Shown here one piece after another: positions 42,886-51,259 of a DNA stretch of 64,000 nt. The notes beneath the pieces are model-generated. The model made no database searches. It had not been told where the DNA came from and was given only the letters and a program-made list of their open reading frames with translations. The stretch's first letter is position 1. Each line of letters begins with the position of its first letter. The position numbers and the translations under genes are program-made. This stretch comes from Caldifarciminota bacterium (GTDB lineage: Bacteria; Hydrothermota; Tepidihabitantia; B3-TA06): positions 1 through 64,000 of the forward strand of contig JAFGSK010000024.1 of the NCBI GenBank assembly GCA_016934635.1, given 5' to 3'.

Positions 42886-43242
42886 ATGAAAGAATTCCCC
42901 GAGTTCATGCGCAATCCGAAAAACGCTATTGACCCCCAGTTTCAGTCCGAGGGAGTTGAAGGCTACGTTTACGACGGAGTCGACGGCTCCCAGATGGCGT
43001 TCTGGACCACCTCGAAATCCGGCTCCTCATCAGAGCACACCCACGAATTCGACGAATACTTCGTTATCCTTGAAGGTGAGTGTATCCTGTTCATCGACGA
43101 AGAGAGGATAGTGCTCAGAAGAGGAGATGAGTATCACATCAGGAAGGGTGTACCGCACTCGACCGAGTTTGTCCGAGGCACCCGTTCGATCCACGCCTTC
43201 GGCGGAAAGCGGGCGAAGAGATCACCCCACATCGTTACTTAG
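42886..43242 (+). CDS. Cupin-domain protein
   Basis: The 118-residue protein is a single cupin: motif 1 is HTHEFDEYFVILEGE (metal-type His, His, Glu) and motif 2 ends in IRKGVPHSTEF. It could be a small metal-dependent enzyme or a ligand-binding protein; the substrate is not readable. GAGGAG precedes ATG 42886. The last codons and the stop (TAG) lie inside a palindromic element at 43223-43260. Confidence 0.83.
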   Translation: MKEFPEFMRNPKNAIDPQFQSEGVEGYVYDGVDGSQMAFWTTSKSGSSSEHTHEFDEYFVILEGECILFIDEERIVLRRGDEYHIRKGVPHSTEFVRGTRSIHAFGGKRAKRSPHIVT

Positions 43243-43260
43243 TAACGATGCGGGGACCCC
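43223..43260. repeat. GCGGGGACCCC-type palindromic element at a gene end
   Basis: Arms CCCCACATCGTTACT and AGTAACGATGCGGGG pair with one wobble, then ACCCC. The cupin stop codon lies at its centre. Confidence 0.75.
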
Positions 43261-43261
43261 G

Positions 43262-43315
43262 AACTAATGCTCCTTTTTTGGCTTTTAGTCGAAAAAGATC
43301 GCAAATCTTATAAGG
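43262..43315 (-). repeat. GCGATCTTT...AAGGAGCATT element
   Basis: On the minus strand this reads TTGCGATCTTTTT, then a GACTAAAAGCC segment, then AAAAAAGGAGCATTA. Related copies lie at 45588-45642, 56962-57000 and 59267-59320. Confidence 0.5.
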
Positions 43316-43343
43316 TTACTTGATTTTTTATTCTTATGGTGTT

Positions 43344-45437
43344 CTAAATTTTGTGCTCGAACTGGAGCTTGTACAGACCGTAGTACACGCCCTTCTTTTT
43401 CATGAGTACCTTATGTGTGCCTTCCTCCACGATGCTCCCGTGGTCGAGGACTATGATGCGGTCCGCGTCGCGCACGGTCGAGAGCCGGTGAGCGATGATG
43501 AGTGCGGTACGGCCCTCAAGGAGCTTGTGAATTGCGTCCTGGATAAGAGCCTCGGTCTTGGTGTCGACGGACGAAGTTGCCTCGTCGAGAATAAGTATTG
43601 ATGGATTGATGGCCAGGGCGCGCGCAAACGCCAGGAGCTGACGCTCACCTACCGATAAGTTTACGCCCCGTTCTTGAATAGGAGCCTTGTAGCCTTCGGG
43701 TAATTTGGAAATGAACTTGTCGGCGTTGGTTACCATTGCCGCGGCCTCGACTCGTTCGTGGGATATGTCGGAGCGCAGCCTGATGTTGGTCTCGATGTCC
43801 CCGATAAAAAGAAACACGTCCTGCATCACGATACCGACACGGGAACGAAGTTCCTTCTTGTCCAGCCCCCTAGCATCGTGTCCGTCAACAAGTATCTTGC
43901 CTTTCTGAATCTCATAGAATCTGCAAAGGGTATTGATTATCGAAGTCTTGCCCGCCCCGGTTGCACCAACGAACGCAACACGTTCACCGGGCTTTACCTT
44001 GAAGTTGATGTCTTTTAGTACCCAATCATCGTCGTTATAAGCAAACCATACGTCCTGGAATTCAATCTCGCCTTCAATCTTACTGGGCAGCTTGCGCCCC
44101 TCATAGGCTTCCTCTTTCTCGTCTGCAAGCATGAATATCCGTTCGCCCGACGCCATCGATTCCTGAAGCAACTGGAACTTCTCTGCGATGTCGCGGATAG
44201 GCTGGAAGAATATCTCCACGAATGCCAGGAACGCGGCAAGGTGCCCTATGGTCACGTCGGTCGGTATGATCTTGATCCATAAACCACCGAACCACAAAAT
44301 TGCGGCTACAGCGGCGAAGGCAAGGAAGTCTATGAGCGGTCGAAAAACCGCGAACACCATGATCTGCCCGTAGTGAGCCCTGAAGTAACTCTCGTTGATA
44401 TCGTTGAAATCTGAAAGCCTCTTACGCTCCCTCGTGAATATCTGTACCACCTTGATACCGGACAGATTTTCGGCAAGAAATGCATTGATGCGTGCTATCC
44501 TGACTCTGACCTTACGGAATGCCGTGCGCAGCATCCTGCGGAATATAACGGTTACGATGGCCATAGGCGGAACCACCGCAAAAAGCACGAGCGCCATACG
44601 CCAGTTCTGGAACAAAGGCAGGTAGATGATAAGCCCTATCAGAAGGAAGAAGTCGTAGAAGAAGCTCGTTACAATATCCGAGAAGAACTGGTTGAGCTTT
44701 TCAACGTCGTTTGTGGTTCGGGTAACGAGGCGTCCCACCGGGTTGTGGTCGAAGAAACGGACCGATAATCGCTGAAGATGTGCGAAGATCTTGACCCTGA
44801 GTCGGTGCATAGCCCGCTGCCCAGCAAAGAACATCATCAACTGCTGCCCGAAACCGAATATCAACTGACCGAGCGCGAGGAACACGAAAAACAGGGAGAA
44901 GCGAACAAGACCTTTCAAGTCAGCGTCGCGCAGCGGTAGCAATATGCTCTTCTGGAAGGTCTCACCTTTCTTGTTGTACTTGCTGAAGTCACCGTAAGGA
45001 ATGAGGTATTTCCCGTCCTGGAGCTCGGAATAACGTTCGAGAGTCTCAGGAGATAAATACTCTTCTGCCTTCGATTGATCGAGCAGATAGTATTGCACTT
45101 TGTCTACCATCCTGGATTCCGGATCTTCTATTCCCTTGAGATTTCTGAGGGATGAATAAATGATTGCGTATGTTGAGTCGTTTACCTGTAAGACGTAATC
45201 GGAGTACTGGCTTGCTTCTTGTGCTGACAGCTCTATCATCCGGTAAACCTTAAACAGATAATCGTCGATTGCCATCTGGCGAATAGTGGGCATAACAAGG
45301 CGAGTGCCGGCAAGGATTAGCGCCATCAGCCCCCCCAGAACCATCATCCACCAGTCTTTCTTAACGAATCCGAAGAGACGACCTACGATCCGGGAGTCGT
45401 ATATCTTGCCTAGCTTTTCTTCCTCGTGAGAAAACAT
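43344..45437 (-). CDS. ABC exporter subunit with complete ATPase site
   Basis: The 697-residue protein has six membrane segments and an ABC domain (about 455-697). Walker A is GATGAGKTS, the signature LSVGERQ, Walker B ILILDEATSSVD with the catalytic Glu, and the switch His is in IIAHRLSTV. A long soluble insert of about 120 residues sits between the first two membrane segments (SAQEASQYSDYVLQV to LLPLRDADLKG). ATG 45437 follows AGAGG; the upstream frame to 45521 has no site and overlaps the probable promoter. It pairs with the degenerate subunit at 45643 to form a heterodimer of the TM287/288 or BmrCD type, exporting drugs, lipids or peptides. Confidence 0.9.
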   Translation of the reverse strand: MFSHEEEKLGKIYDSRIVGRLFGFVKKDWWMMVLGGLMALILAGTRLVMPTIRQMAIDDYLFKVYRMIELSAQEASQYSDYVLQVNDSTYAIIYSSLRNLKGIEDPESRMVDKVQYYLLDQSKAEEYLSPETLERYSELQDGKYLIPYGDFSKYNKKGETFQKSILLPLRDADLKGLVRFSLFFVFLALGQLIFGFGQQLMMFFAGQRAMHRLRVKIFAHLQRLSVRFFDHNPVGRLVTRTTNDVEKLNQFFSDIVTSFFYDFFLLIGLIIYLPLFQNWRMALVLFAVVPPMAIVTVIFRRMLRTAFRKVRVRIARINAFLAENLSGIKVVQIFTRERKRLSDFNDINESYFRAHYGQIMVFAVFRPLIDFLAFAAVAAILWFGGLWIKIIPTDVTIGHLAAFLAFVEIFFQPIRDIAEKFQLLQESMASGERIFMLADEKEEAYEGRKLPSKIEGEIEFQDVWFAYNDDDWVLKDINFKVKPGERVAFVGATGAGKTSIINTLCRFYEIQKGKILVDGHDARGLDKKELRSRVGIVMQDVFLFIGDIETNIRLRSDISHERVEAAAMVTNADKFISKLPEGYKAPIQERGVNLSVGERQLLAFARALAINPSILILDEATSSVDTKTEALIQDAIHKLLEGRTALIIAHRLSTVRDADRIIVLDHGSIVEEGTHKVLMKKKGVYYGLYKLQFEHKI

Positions 45438-45587
45438 CAATTGCCTCTTTCCGGTGTTACATGTAGTGTTATAAGTTGGCGTAGCAGAATGAGGTAATCT
45501 TGTGATATAAATGTAACGCATGGCCGGTAGATTGCGTCAATAATACTGAGAGTGCGTATTGTTCGATCGATAAGCAGCCGAAGACTG

Positions 45588-45642
45588 CCTGCGATCTTTG
45601 ACCCTACGGGTCGCAAGCGTATTGCGAAGTAATAAAGGAGCA
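45588..45642 (+). repeat. GCGATCTTT...AAGGAGCATT element
   Basis: Sequence runs TGCGATCTTTGACC, a short CCC-TA-GGG palindrome, then CAAGCGTATTGCGAAGTA and AAAGGAGCATT. It sits directly after the stop of the upstream ABC gene. Related copies are at 43262, 56962 and 59267. Confidence 0.55.
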
Positions 45643-47409
45643 TTATTTAACTCCCTGCAGTCTTGCGAACAATGCGTAAAGCCCGTCTTTTTTAATAAGC
45701 TCCTCGTGGGTTCCGCGTTCCGCTATCCTGCCCTCGTCCATGACCAGGATCTCGTCGGCGAAGGCAAGGCTGCGGGGTCGTGCGGAAATGATTATTACCG
45801 CACGCTCGCGCATTATCCCTTTTAGGGCGGTGAGTATCTCGATCTCTGTATCGGCATCTACCGCGGAGAGGGCATCGTCGAGGATGAGTATTTTGGGTTC
45901 CGTAAGGACAGCGCGGGCTATAGTAAGCCGCTGCTTCTGCCCGCCCGAAACGGTGACTCCGCGCTCACCTAAAACGGTGTCATAAGCTTGCGGGAACTCC
46001 GTAATCTCGTCATGGATGCCTGCTATCCTGGCAGCCTCCTCGACCTCCCCAGTGGTGTATTCGCGCTTTAGTCCGAACGCTATGTTTTCCTTCACCGTCT
46101 GCGAGAACAAAAACGTATCCTGGGGAACCATTCCTATAGAGCTTCTGAGAACCTCGAGTGGAATCGTTCTTATGTCGTGACCGTCTACCGTAATTGTACC
46201 CTGTGGGGCCTCGTAAAGCCTCTGGATGAGATTCACCAGGGTTGACTTGCCCGAACCAAGGGTGCCTATGATGCCAAGTATCTTCCCGGGATAGAGCTTG
46301 AAGCTCACGTTCTTCAAAGCAGGATGCGGCATCTCCGGGTAATAAAAGGTCAGTTTCTTGAAGGAAATCTTGCCTTCAATACTCGCAAGGTTCAAGGTTT
46401 TGCCTGTATCCTTGATCTCCGGTTTGGTTTCAAACAGTCTGTTGAGCCGCCCCATTGCCGCGGCACCTGCCTGGAGCATGTTCATTAACCAGCCGATAGC
46501 CATCATGGGCCACAGGATGACGTTGATGTATTGAGGCAAGGCTATGAAGGAACCGATGGTAAGGTCTCCTAATATCACCTCCCGACCGCCGAGCAGGAGG
46601 ATGAGAAACATCGATATGCTCGCCAGAAAACCCACCAGCGGGAACATGATACCCCATATCTTGAAGAGATCGATATTCTTGTCTACATAATCCCTGCTTA
46701 CGCTTTTAAACTCTCGGGTTTCACCGTCTTCCTGAACGTAGGCCTTCACAACCCTGATTCCCGAAAGGTTCTCGGTAACGCGTGCCATCATCGAGGAGAA
46801 CGCCTCCCGAACAGCGCGCCAGCGTGATCGAAGTACCCGTGAAAATCTGCCGACGAAAACCAGAATCACTATCAGGGGAATCAGTGTAAAAAGGGTCAAC
46901 TTTGCAGTAACAGGGAACTCCAGGAATATCATTCCGACGATCGCAGCCACGCCCTGGAACACGATATCCACGACGATGATCGGACCGAAGGTTATCGAGC
47001 GCCGTATGTGCTCCACATCCTCGGTGGAGTGCGCCATCAGGTCACCGACCTGACGCTTGTCATAGAACGAGAATGATAAGGACTGCAGGTGGTCGAAAAG
47101 GTTCAGGCGAAGGTCGGTAATGACCCTGACCCCGGTTCCGGAAAGCCACCTGCGCCAGAAGTACCGCCCGACTGCGATAAGGAGCCCGATTACGAGGTAG
47201 ATACCGACGTTGACGGCTACATATCCGAGGGATACGTCAGGGGAAAGGCTGTTTATGGCATCGGCAAGGAACTTGATCAGGAGAACCTGACCGATATCCA
47301 CTATTGCAAGGAAGATGAATCCGCCGATTATCTTAGCCCAATGCCCCTTGAGGTAGGGCAGTATGGTTTTAAAGGAGCGGATCCCCTCGTTGGATTTATC
47401 GCGCCGCAT
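45643..47409 (-). CDS. ABC exporter subunit with degenerate ATPase site
   Basis: The 588-residue protein has six membrane segments and an ABC domain (about 350-588). Walker A is GTLGSGKST and the signature VSGGQKQR. The Walker B catalytic Glu is Asp (ILILDDALSAVD), and the switch His is replaced (IIISARPRSL). These are the hallmarks of the non-catalytic site in heterodimeric exporters. Its partner is the next gene, 205 bases downstream. An AGGGTTC segment before ATG 47409 is a poor ribosome-binding site. Confidence 0.9.
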   Translation of the reverse strand: MRRDKSNEGIRSFKTILPYLKGHWAKIIGGFIFLAIVDIGQVLLIKFLADAINSLSPDVSLGYVAVNVGIYLVIGLLIAVGRYFWRRWLSGTGVRVITDLRLNLFDHLQSLSFSFYDKRQVGDLMAHSTEDVEHIRRSITFGPIIVVDIVFQGVAAIVGMIFLEFPVTAKLTLFTLIPLIVILVFVGRFSRVLRSRWRAVREAFSSMMARVTENLSGIRVVKAYVQEDGETREFKSVSRDYVDKNIDLFKIWGIMFPLVGFLASISMFLILLLGGREVILGDLTIGSFIALPQYINVILWPMMAIGWLMNMLQAGAAAMGRLNRLFETKPEIKDTGKTLNLASIEGKISFKKLTFYYPEMPHPALKNVSFKLYPGKILGIIGTLGSGKSTLVNLIQRLYEAPQGTITVDGHDIRTIPLEVLRSSIGMVPQDTFLFSQTVKENIAFGLKREYTTGEVEEAARIAGIHDEITEFPQAYDTVLGERGVTVSGGQKQRLTIARAVLTEPKILILDDALSAVDADTEIEILTALKGIMRERAVIIISARPRSLAFADEILVMDEGRIAERGTHEELIKKDGLYALFARLQGVK

Positions 47410-47526
47410 GAACCCTGAGTTTACCTTTAATTATAATCATGTCAAGAATACATACTTGACTATGGACGTATGAAATTATTTAAGGGAAATCAGATGTATT
47501 CTACGATCGGTCGTCCTCTCCCCCAC

Positions 47527-48294
47527 TCAAGTCGATGACAGCTCTTTAATGGAAATCACCTTGCCGGTTTGACCATCGAAGAGGACCTCCAACGCAGGAA
47601 CACCCTCCACACCAACTACGGAAAAAACGATCTTGACTTGTGAACTACCGATCCATGAAACGTCGACCGCTTCTGTCCCTGCCGAACCTTCATAGGTTTG
47701 TTGAAGCCTCATCCATACCGGGAACACATCAAGAAAAGCCGGTTGATCCTGACCTAAAGTGAATATCAGGGCATCCTGATTGTGTATGCCGTCTGCTTCA
47801 CGATCCTTTACGAGAAGGAGCCTCTTCGAATCCGGACTCCATAGAACCGCCTCGAAGTATTCCCAACGCTCTGGATGAACCGGAGCAGCAGTCTTGGTAG
47901 AGTAAAGATTGACGATCTCCTCACACTCGACCAACGCAGACAGGGTGTCCGCTTCGGGATCGTAGAGATAGAGGATCTTGCGGCTTCTGATACCGAACCA
48001 ATCCGAAGGCCATTCATCAAGCCACATTTCATCGCCCGACCCGAAACGCACTGTGGAATCTAAGGCTAACGCAATGAACTTGGAGTCAGGTGAGGGTTCT
48101 TTAAACGCGAGGTTAGTGGGAACGATTGCGTGGTCGGCCAGCTTTTTGATGGTCAGGCTGTCAAGTATACTCCCCACCATTCCTTCCTGATTCGGCTCTA
48201 TCCTTGGAGTATCGATTCCTTTACCCTTACAACCCGGCAAACCACAAGCTAACAAAACTATAATTAATTCAATGCATACGGTCAAACACTTCAC
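47527..48294 (-). CDS. Lipoprotein, TolB/WD-like repeats possible
   Basis: The 255-residue protein starts at GTG 48294 (AAGGTGGA 6 bases before); GTG 48300 is too close to the site. The signal ends in a lipobox-like LPGC. The mature part has short segments like PSPDSKFIALALDS and LWSPDSKRLLLVKDREADG that resemble TolB-type propeller blades. No enzyme motif is visible. It probably lies on the periplasmic face. Confidence 0.7.
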   Translation of the reverse strand: MKCLTVCIELIIVLLACGLPGCKGKGIDTPRIEPNQEGMVGSILDSLTIKKLADHAIVPTNLAFKEPSPDSKFIALALDSTVRFGSGDEMWLDEWPSDWFGIRSRKILYLYDPEADTLSALVECEEIVNLYSTKTAAPVHPERWEYFEAVLWSPDSKRLLLVKDREADGIHNQDALIFTLGQDQPAFLDVFPVWMRLQQTYEGSAGTEAVDVSWIGSSQVKIVFSVVGVEGVPALEVLFDGQTGKVISIKELSST

Positions 48295-48355
48295 TGTCAC
48301 TCCACCTTGGAAGGATTGTATAATCCTGGATTAAGGCCGGCTTCAACCAGTCTTG

Positions 48356-48751
48356 CTATCCTATCATCTTGAGTCTTTTCGCGGACTCTTGAAGATCGTA
48401 AAGCAGGAGTCCTAGCTTCACCTTGGGACCGGCAGCAAGGGCAATAATCGTCTTACCTGCCTCGGCGGCCATAAGATAACCGCTTGAATGTTGAACCAGG
48501 ATATAACCAGGCTTCGACCATCCCAGACCATCCCCTGCTTTCCGTACGGAGTTCAAAAGAAAGGCGCTCATCGCTGCCAAGCGTTCGTCGGCAGACCCTT
48601 TAGGCCGAACAGCCATAAGAAATCCATCCAAGGAAACGATGGCTGCCGAACTGATCTCAGGATAGTCCGCTTTGAAAGCATCCAATTCCTTGTTCAGAAC
48701 CTCAGTCAAACTATCTTCTGATGGTTCCTTGACTTCGGGTATCTCATCCAT
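48356..48751 (-). CDS. Roadblock/LC7-domain protein
   Basis: The 131-residue protein has an acidic N-terminus and a roadblock/LC7 domain (ISSAAIVSLDGFLMAVRPKG, then a helix with AAMSAFLLNSVRKAG, then GYILVQHSSGYLMAAEAG and GLLLYDL). It is probably a regulatory partner of a small GTPase. GAGGAAG precedes ATG 48751. The first codons overlap the -10 and -35 boxes of the divergent tRNA promoter. Confidence 0.85.
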   Translation of the reverse strand: MDEIPEVKEPSEDSLTEVLNKELDAFKADYPEISSAAIVSLDGFLMAVRPKGSADERLAAMSAFLLNSVRKAGDGLGWSKPGYILVQHSSGYLMAAEAGKTIIALAAGPKVKLGLLLYDLQESAKRLKMIG

Positions 48752-48756
48752 ATACT
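48729..48756 (+). promoter_or_regulatory. tRNA-Val promoter inside the roadblock gene
   Basis: TTGACT (48729-48734), a 16-base spacer and TATACT (48751-48756) lie 10 bases before the tRNA. The -35 box is inside the roadblock coding sequence and the -10 box overlaps its start codon. Confidence 0.7.
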
Positions 48757-48766
48757 TCCTCTCTCT

Positions 48767-48840
48767 GGGCGATTAGCTCAGTTGGTTAGAGCGCTGGTCT
48801 CACATACCAGAGGTCAGAGGTTCGACTCCTCTATCGCCCA
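48767..48840 (+). tRNA. tRNA-Val (anticodon CAC)
   Basis: This 74-base tRNA has a 7-base-pair acceptor stem (GGGCGAT/ATCGCCC). The D arm is GCTCAGTTGGTTAGAGC. The anticodon arm is CTGGT-CTCACAT-ACCAG, with anticodon CAC for GUG codons. The T arm contains TTCGACT. Discriminator base is A. CCA is not encoded. The convergent lipoprotein gene's stop codon begins at the very next base. Confidence 0.95.
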
Positions 48841-49542
48841 TTACTCAAAAACTATCGAACCTAAAGGAGTTGGCTCCTCGGTAATCATGGTAACAGCATC
48901 ATGTCCGAAGGCCGCCAGTTTCATCTCCTCCCGCGGAGATTTCAGGATCGCAATCCTAAGTAGCGGTATTGAGTCATTTACCCACAACTCAATGACGGTT
49001 GTATCACTCACCATCTTCGACACCACACTGTCACCGGAAATTACTCCAACCCTGTTATGTCTGATGTCGTTAACCTCGGTCCAGATGCATCGATATTCAC
49101 CGGTACCCACAGTTACCGTGGAATCCCCTTTCATTCCCTGCTCAATTTCTTCTTCGAGGAATACAAAAGGACGATTCTCATCTGTGGGATACCAACATAA
49201 CTCATCTCCTTGCGGCATCTCTACCGCAGGCTGGTCACCAAATTTAACGATCATCCTTTCCGCCACACCACGATAACCGTACGGCACAAGCATCTTGTGA
49301 ATCACCCGATCTCCACCGATGGTACTCGCCATCTCAAGCCAATAGTAAGGCTCTCCGTGAAGGGTGTCTATACCAGTGATCGCATATCGGATTGTACGTT
49401 TGCCGAGTTCTTGGCTCTCAACATCATACTCTATCCAATCGCCTACACTCCATTCTGGGGTAGAGTAACTGACCCTGGGCTTGCAACCTGCCGAAAATAA
49501 ACCAAATAGAAACACCACCAGTAGTGTACTGTATCTCTTCAT
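48841..49542 (-). CDS. Lipoprotein of unknown function
   Basis: The 233-residue protein has a lipoprotein signal ending in FSAGC. The mature part is mostly beta strands: WSVGDWIEYDVESQELGKRTIRYAI and PYYWLEMAST. It looks like a small lipid-binding or barrel-like fold, but no family is recognised. AAGGAGG precedes ATG 49542. Its stop codon directly abuts the tRNA-Val 3' end. Confidence 0.72.
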   Translation of the reverse strand: MKRYSTLLVVFLFGLFSAGCKPRVSYSTPEWSVGDWIEYDVESQELGKRTIRYAITGIDTLHGEPYYWLEMASTIGGDRVIHKMLVPYGYRGVAERMIVKFGDQPAVEMPQGDELCWYPTDENRPFVFLEEEIEQGMKGDSTVTVGTGEYRCIWTEVNDIRHNRVGVISGDSVVSKMVSDTTVIELWVNDSIPLLRIAILKSPREEMKLAAFGHDAVTMITEEPTPLGSIVFE

Positions 49543-49660
49543 ATCGATTCAATCCTCCTTAATTCCTTAAACGAGACTTTAGTGAGAAAAACGCGATTGT
49601 CAAGCTGTATCATGCCATACGATAGGACTCATTACAGATAACATCTTTTGTTTTCTTGAC

Positions 49661-49738
49661 TTAACAACTTGATAAGCAATTGTTAAAAAATTCAAAACCT
49701 TGACAAGAGTTCGATTCCTACTATACTGACGTATAGTA
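49661..49738 (+). promoter_or_regulatory. Promoter with two inverted repeats
   Basis: TTGACA (49700-49705), a 16-base spacer and TATACT (49722-49727) form the promoter. A perfect inverted repeat TTAACAA-N12-TTGTTAA (49661-49686) lies just upstream of the -35 box. A second, TACTATAC-N4-GTATAGTA (49719-49738), covers the -10 box. The two sites suggest an activator and a repressor; the regulators are unknown. Confidence 0.6.
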
Positions 49739-49767
49739 TGATAAAAATCAAACCCTAGGAGGGGTAC

Positions 49768-50019
49768 GTGTCAAATTGCTCAAAGACAAATGTATATCAA
49801 GCCATTGCGGACTGGGCAAACGTACAGGTAACCACGATAAAGCCTGAGACTCAACTGGATGGCCTAGGAGGTAAATCCTGGCCCGATGATGCTCCTCCTC
49901 TTATCACTACCCTGGAGGATCTCTGCAGTATTACTATTCCCCAGGAAAGTTATACACTCTTTGAATCTGTTGACGACATAGGAAATTTTCTGGGTGGTGA
50001 AGATCACCAGTATAGCTAA
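49768..50019 (+). CDS. Acyl-carrier-protein-like small protein
   Basis: The 83-residue protein starts at GTG 49768 after TAGGAGGGG. Its pattern follows acyl carrier proteins: VTTIKPETQLDGLGGKSW, then LITTLEDLCSITIP, then LFESVDDIGNFL. The usual DSL motif reads GGKSW, so a serine is present but the preceding Asp is Lys, and a short PDDAPP insert follows. Phosphopantetheine attachment is uncertain. It is followed 25 bases later by a TPR gene, with which it seems co-expressed. Confidence 0.6.
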   Translation: MSNCSKTNVYQAIADWANVQVTTIKPETQLDGLGGKSWPDDAPPLITTLEDLCSITIPQESYTLFESVDDIGNFLGGEDHQYS

Positions 50020-50044
50020 CATAGCCTAAAGAGGTGACCTTATC

Positions 50045-51202
50045 CTGAGAGATACGATTCAACTAGCTTCCACATGGACACGAAGCAAGCGGCTACGAGT
50101 ACATGCCGAAGAAGAACTGAAACGAGGCGAGCGAAAGAGGGCCTTTCGCCTAGCCTTGGAAGGGCTGAAGCATCATCCTTCAGCATACGAAGCCGCCGAG
50201 TTGAATCGTATTGTAGGTCGAGTGAAGTATCTGGAAGGCAACTTTCCCCAGGCACTCCCATATGCCCAAAAGGCGCTGGCTAGTGCAAGACAAGCCGATG
50301 AGTATTACCAACTTTGTTTGTGTGCTTTATTCCTGGGGCAACTCAATGCCCGGTTGAATCGATATCGAGACGCCCGCAGGGCGTGGAAAGAGGCCCTGGA
50401 AGTAGCAATCGAACACGAAAATCTCAGATTTCAGGGACAGATATACATAAATACTTCTATGCTGGAACACAAGCGTGGCAAGTATGAATCTTCACTTAAA
50501 CTGCTCAAAAAGGGGGAGGACTGCGCAGATATGGTCGGTGATTTCAATGCATTGGCAACGTGCTATGGAAGGATGTCTACAACCTACCTCGAACTTAACG
50601 AAATCGATCTTGCCAAGTTATATCTAAAGAAGATGGAGAAATTGGCCAGCCGAATGGATATACCTAGACTAAAGGCTACCGCATTCTTCCATAAGGGTTC
50701 CTTTTACATGAAACTTGAGCGGTACAAAAAAGCAGTTTCACCTTTCGAGAAATCCGCGGCTTTATTTGAAGAAATAAATGACAAACGTTATCAAGTAATC
50801 ATGTTAACAAATATAGCTTCGGCATACATGGGTACAGGAAATCAAAAAAAAGCAGAAACAACGCTTAAAAAAGCTGCGATGATAGCCAAATCCACCGGTT
50901 CAGAAACCATTATGTGTAGAATAAGTATCTCTTATGCCGAGCTTTACGCTTCTTTAAAGAATCCCAAGCAGACCTACGCTAACTACGAGAAAGCGCTAAC
51001 GCTCGCCGAAAAGCTCGGAAACGAGGATAGATTCATCCTCATCCACAAGAGCATTAAGGAAACCTTGGAGAAGAAAAATGACCAACTGCCAGGACTGAAG
51101 GATTTATTAACCCGTGCCCGCCGCAGCTACAAAGCAATGGGACTTCTCGCTCAAGACAGGGAAGCGAAAAAGTGGCTTGAGCGGATTACGAACTCGACTT
51201 AA
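50045..51202 (+). CDS. TPR protein with a likely CTG start
   Basis: The 385-residue protein is made of TPR repeats (for example YLEGNFPQALPYAQKAL, YRDARRAWKEALEVA and YKKAVSPFEKSAALF). The reading frame opens after a TAA at 50027 and has no ATG, GTG or TTG before 50156. Coding-type sequence (from LRDTIQLASTWTRSKRLR) starts at CTG 50045, 7 bases after GAGGTGA, a full match to the ribosome tail. CTG is therefore the likely start. If TTG 50156 were used, 37 residues and the first helix would be lost and there would be no site. Function is unknown; it may partner the ACP-like protein. Confidence 0.72.
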   Translation: MRDTIQLASTWTRSKRLRVHAEEELKRGERKRAFRLALEGLKHHPSAYEAAELNRIVGRVKYLEGNFPQALPYAQKALASARQADEYYQLCLCALFLGQLNARLNRYRDARRAWKEALEVAIEHENLRFQGQIYINTSMLEHKRGKYESSLKLLKKGEDCADMVGDFNALATCYGRMSTTYLELNEIDLAKLYLKKMEKLASRMDIPRLKATAFFHKGSFYMKLERYKKAVSPFEKSAALFEEINDKRYQVIMLTNIASAYMGTGNQKKAETTLKKAAMIAKSTGSETIMCRISISYAELYASLKNPKQTYANYEKALTLAEKLGNEDRFILIHKSIKETLEKKNDQLPGLKDLLTRARRSYKAMGLLAQDREAKKWLERITNST

Positions 51203-51259
51203 GCCGGATGCACATCTAAGATCACCCTGGATATCAAGGCATGTATTAAATCGGTATCC

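Noticed and set aside
45438-45521. Longer N-terminus for the catalytic ABC subunit
   Set aside because: The extra 28 residues have no ribosome-binding site; ATG 45437 has AGAGG and begins the typical soluble lead-in.
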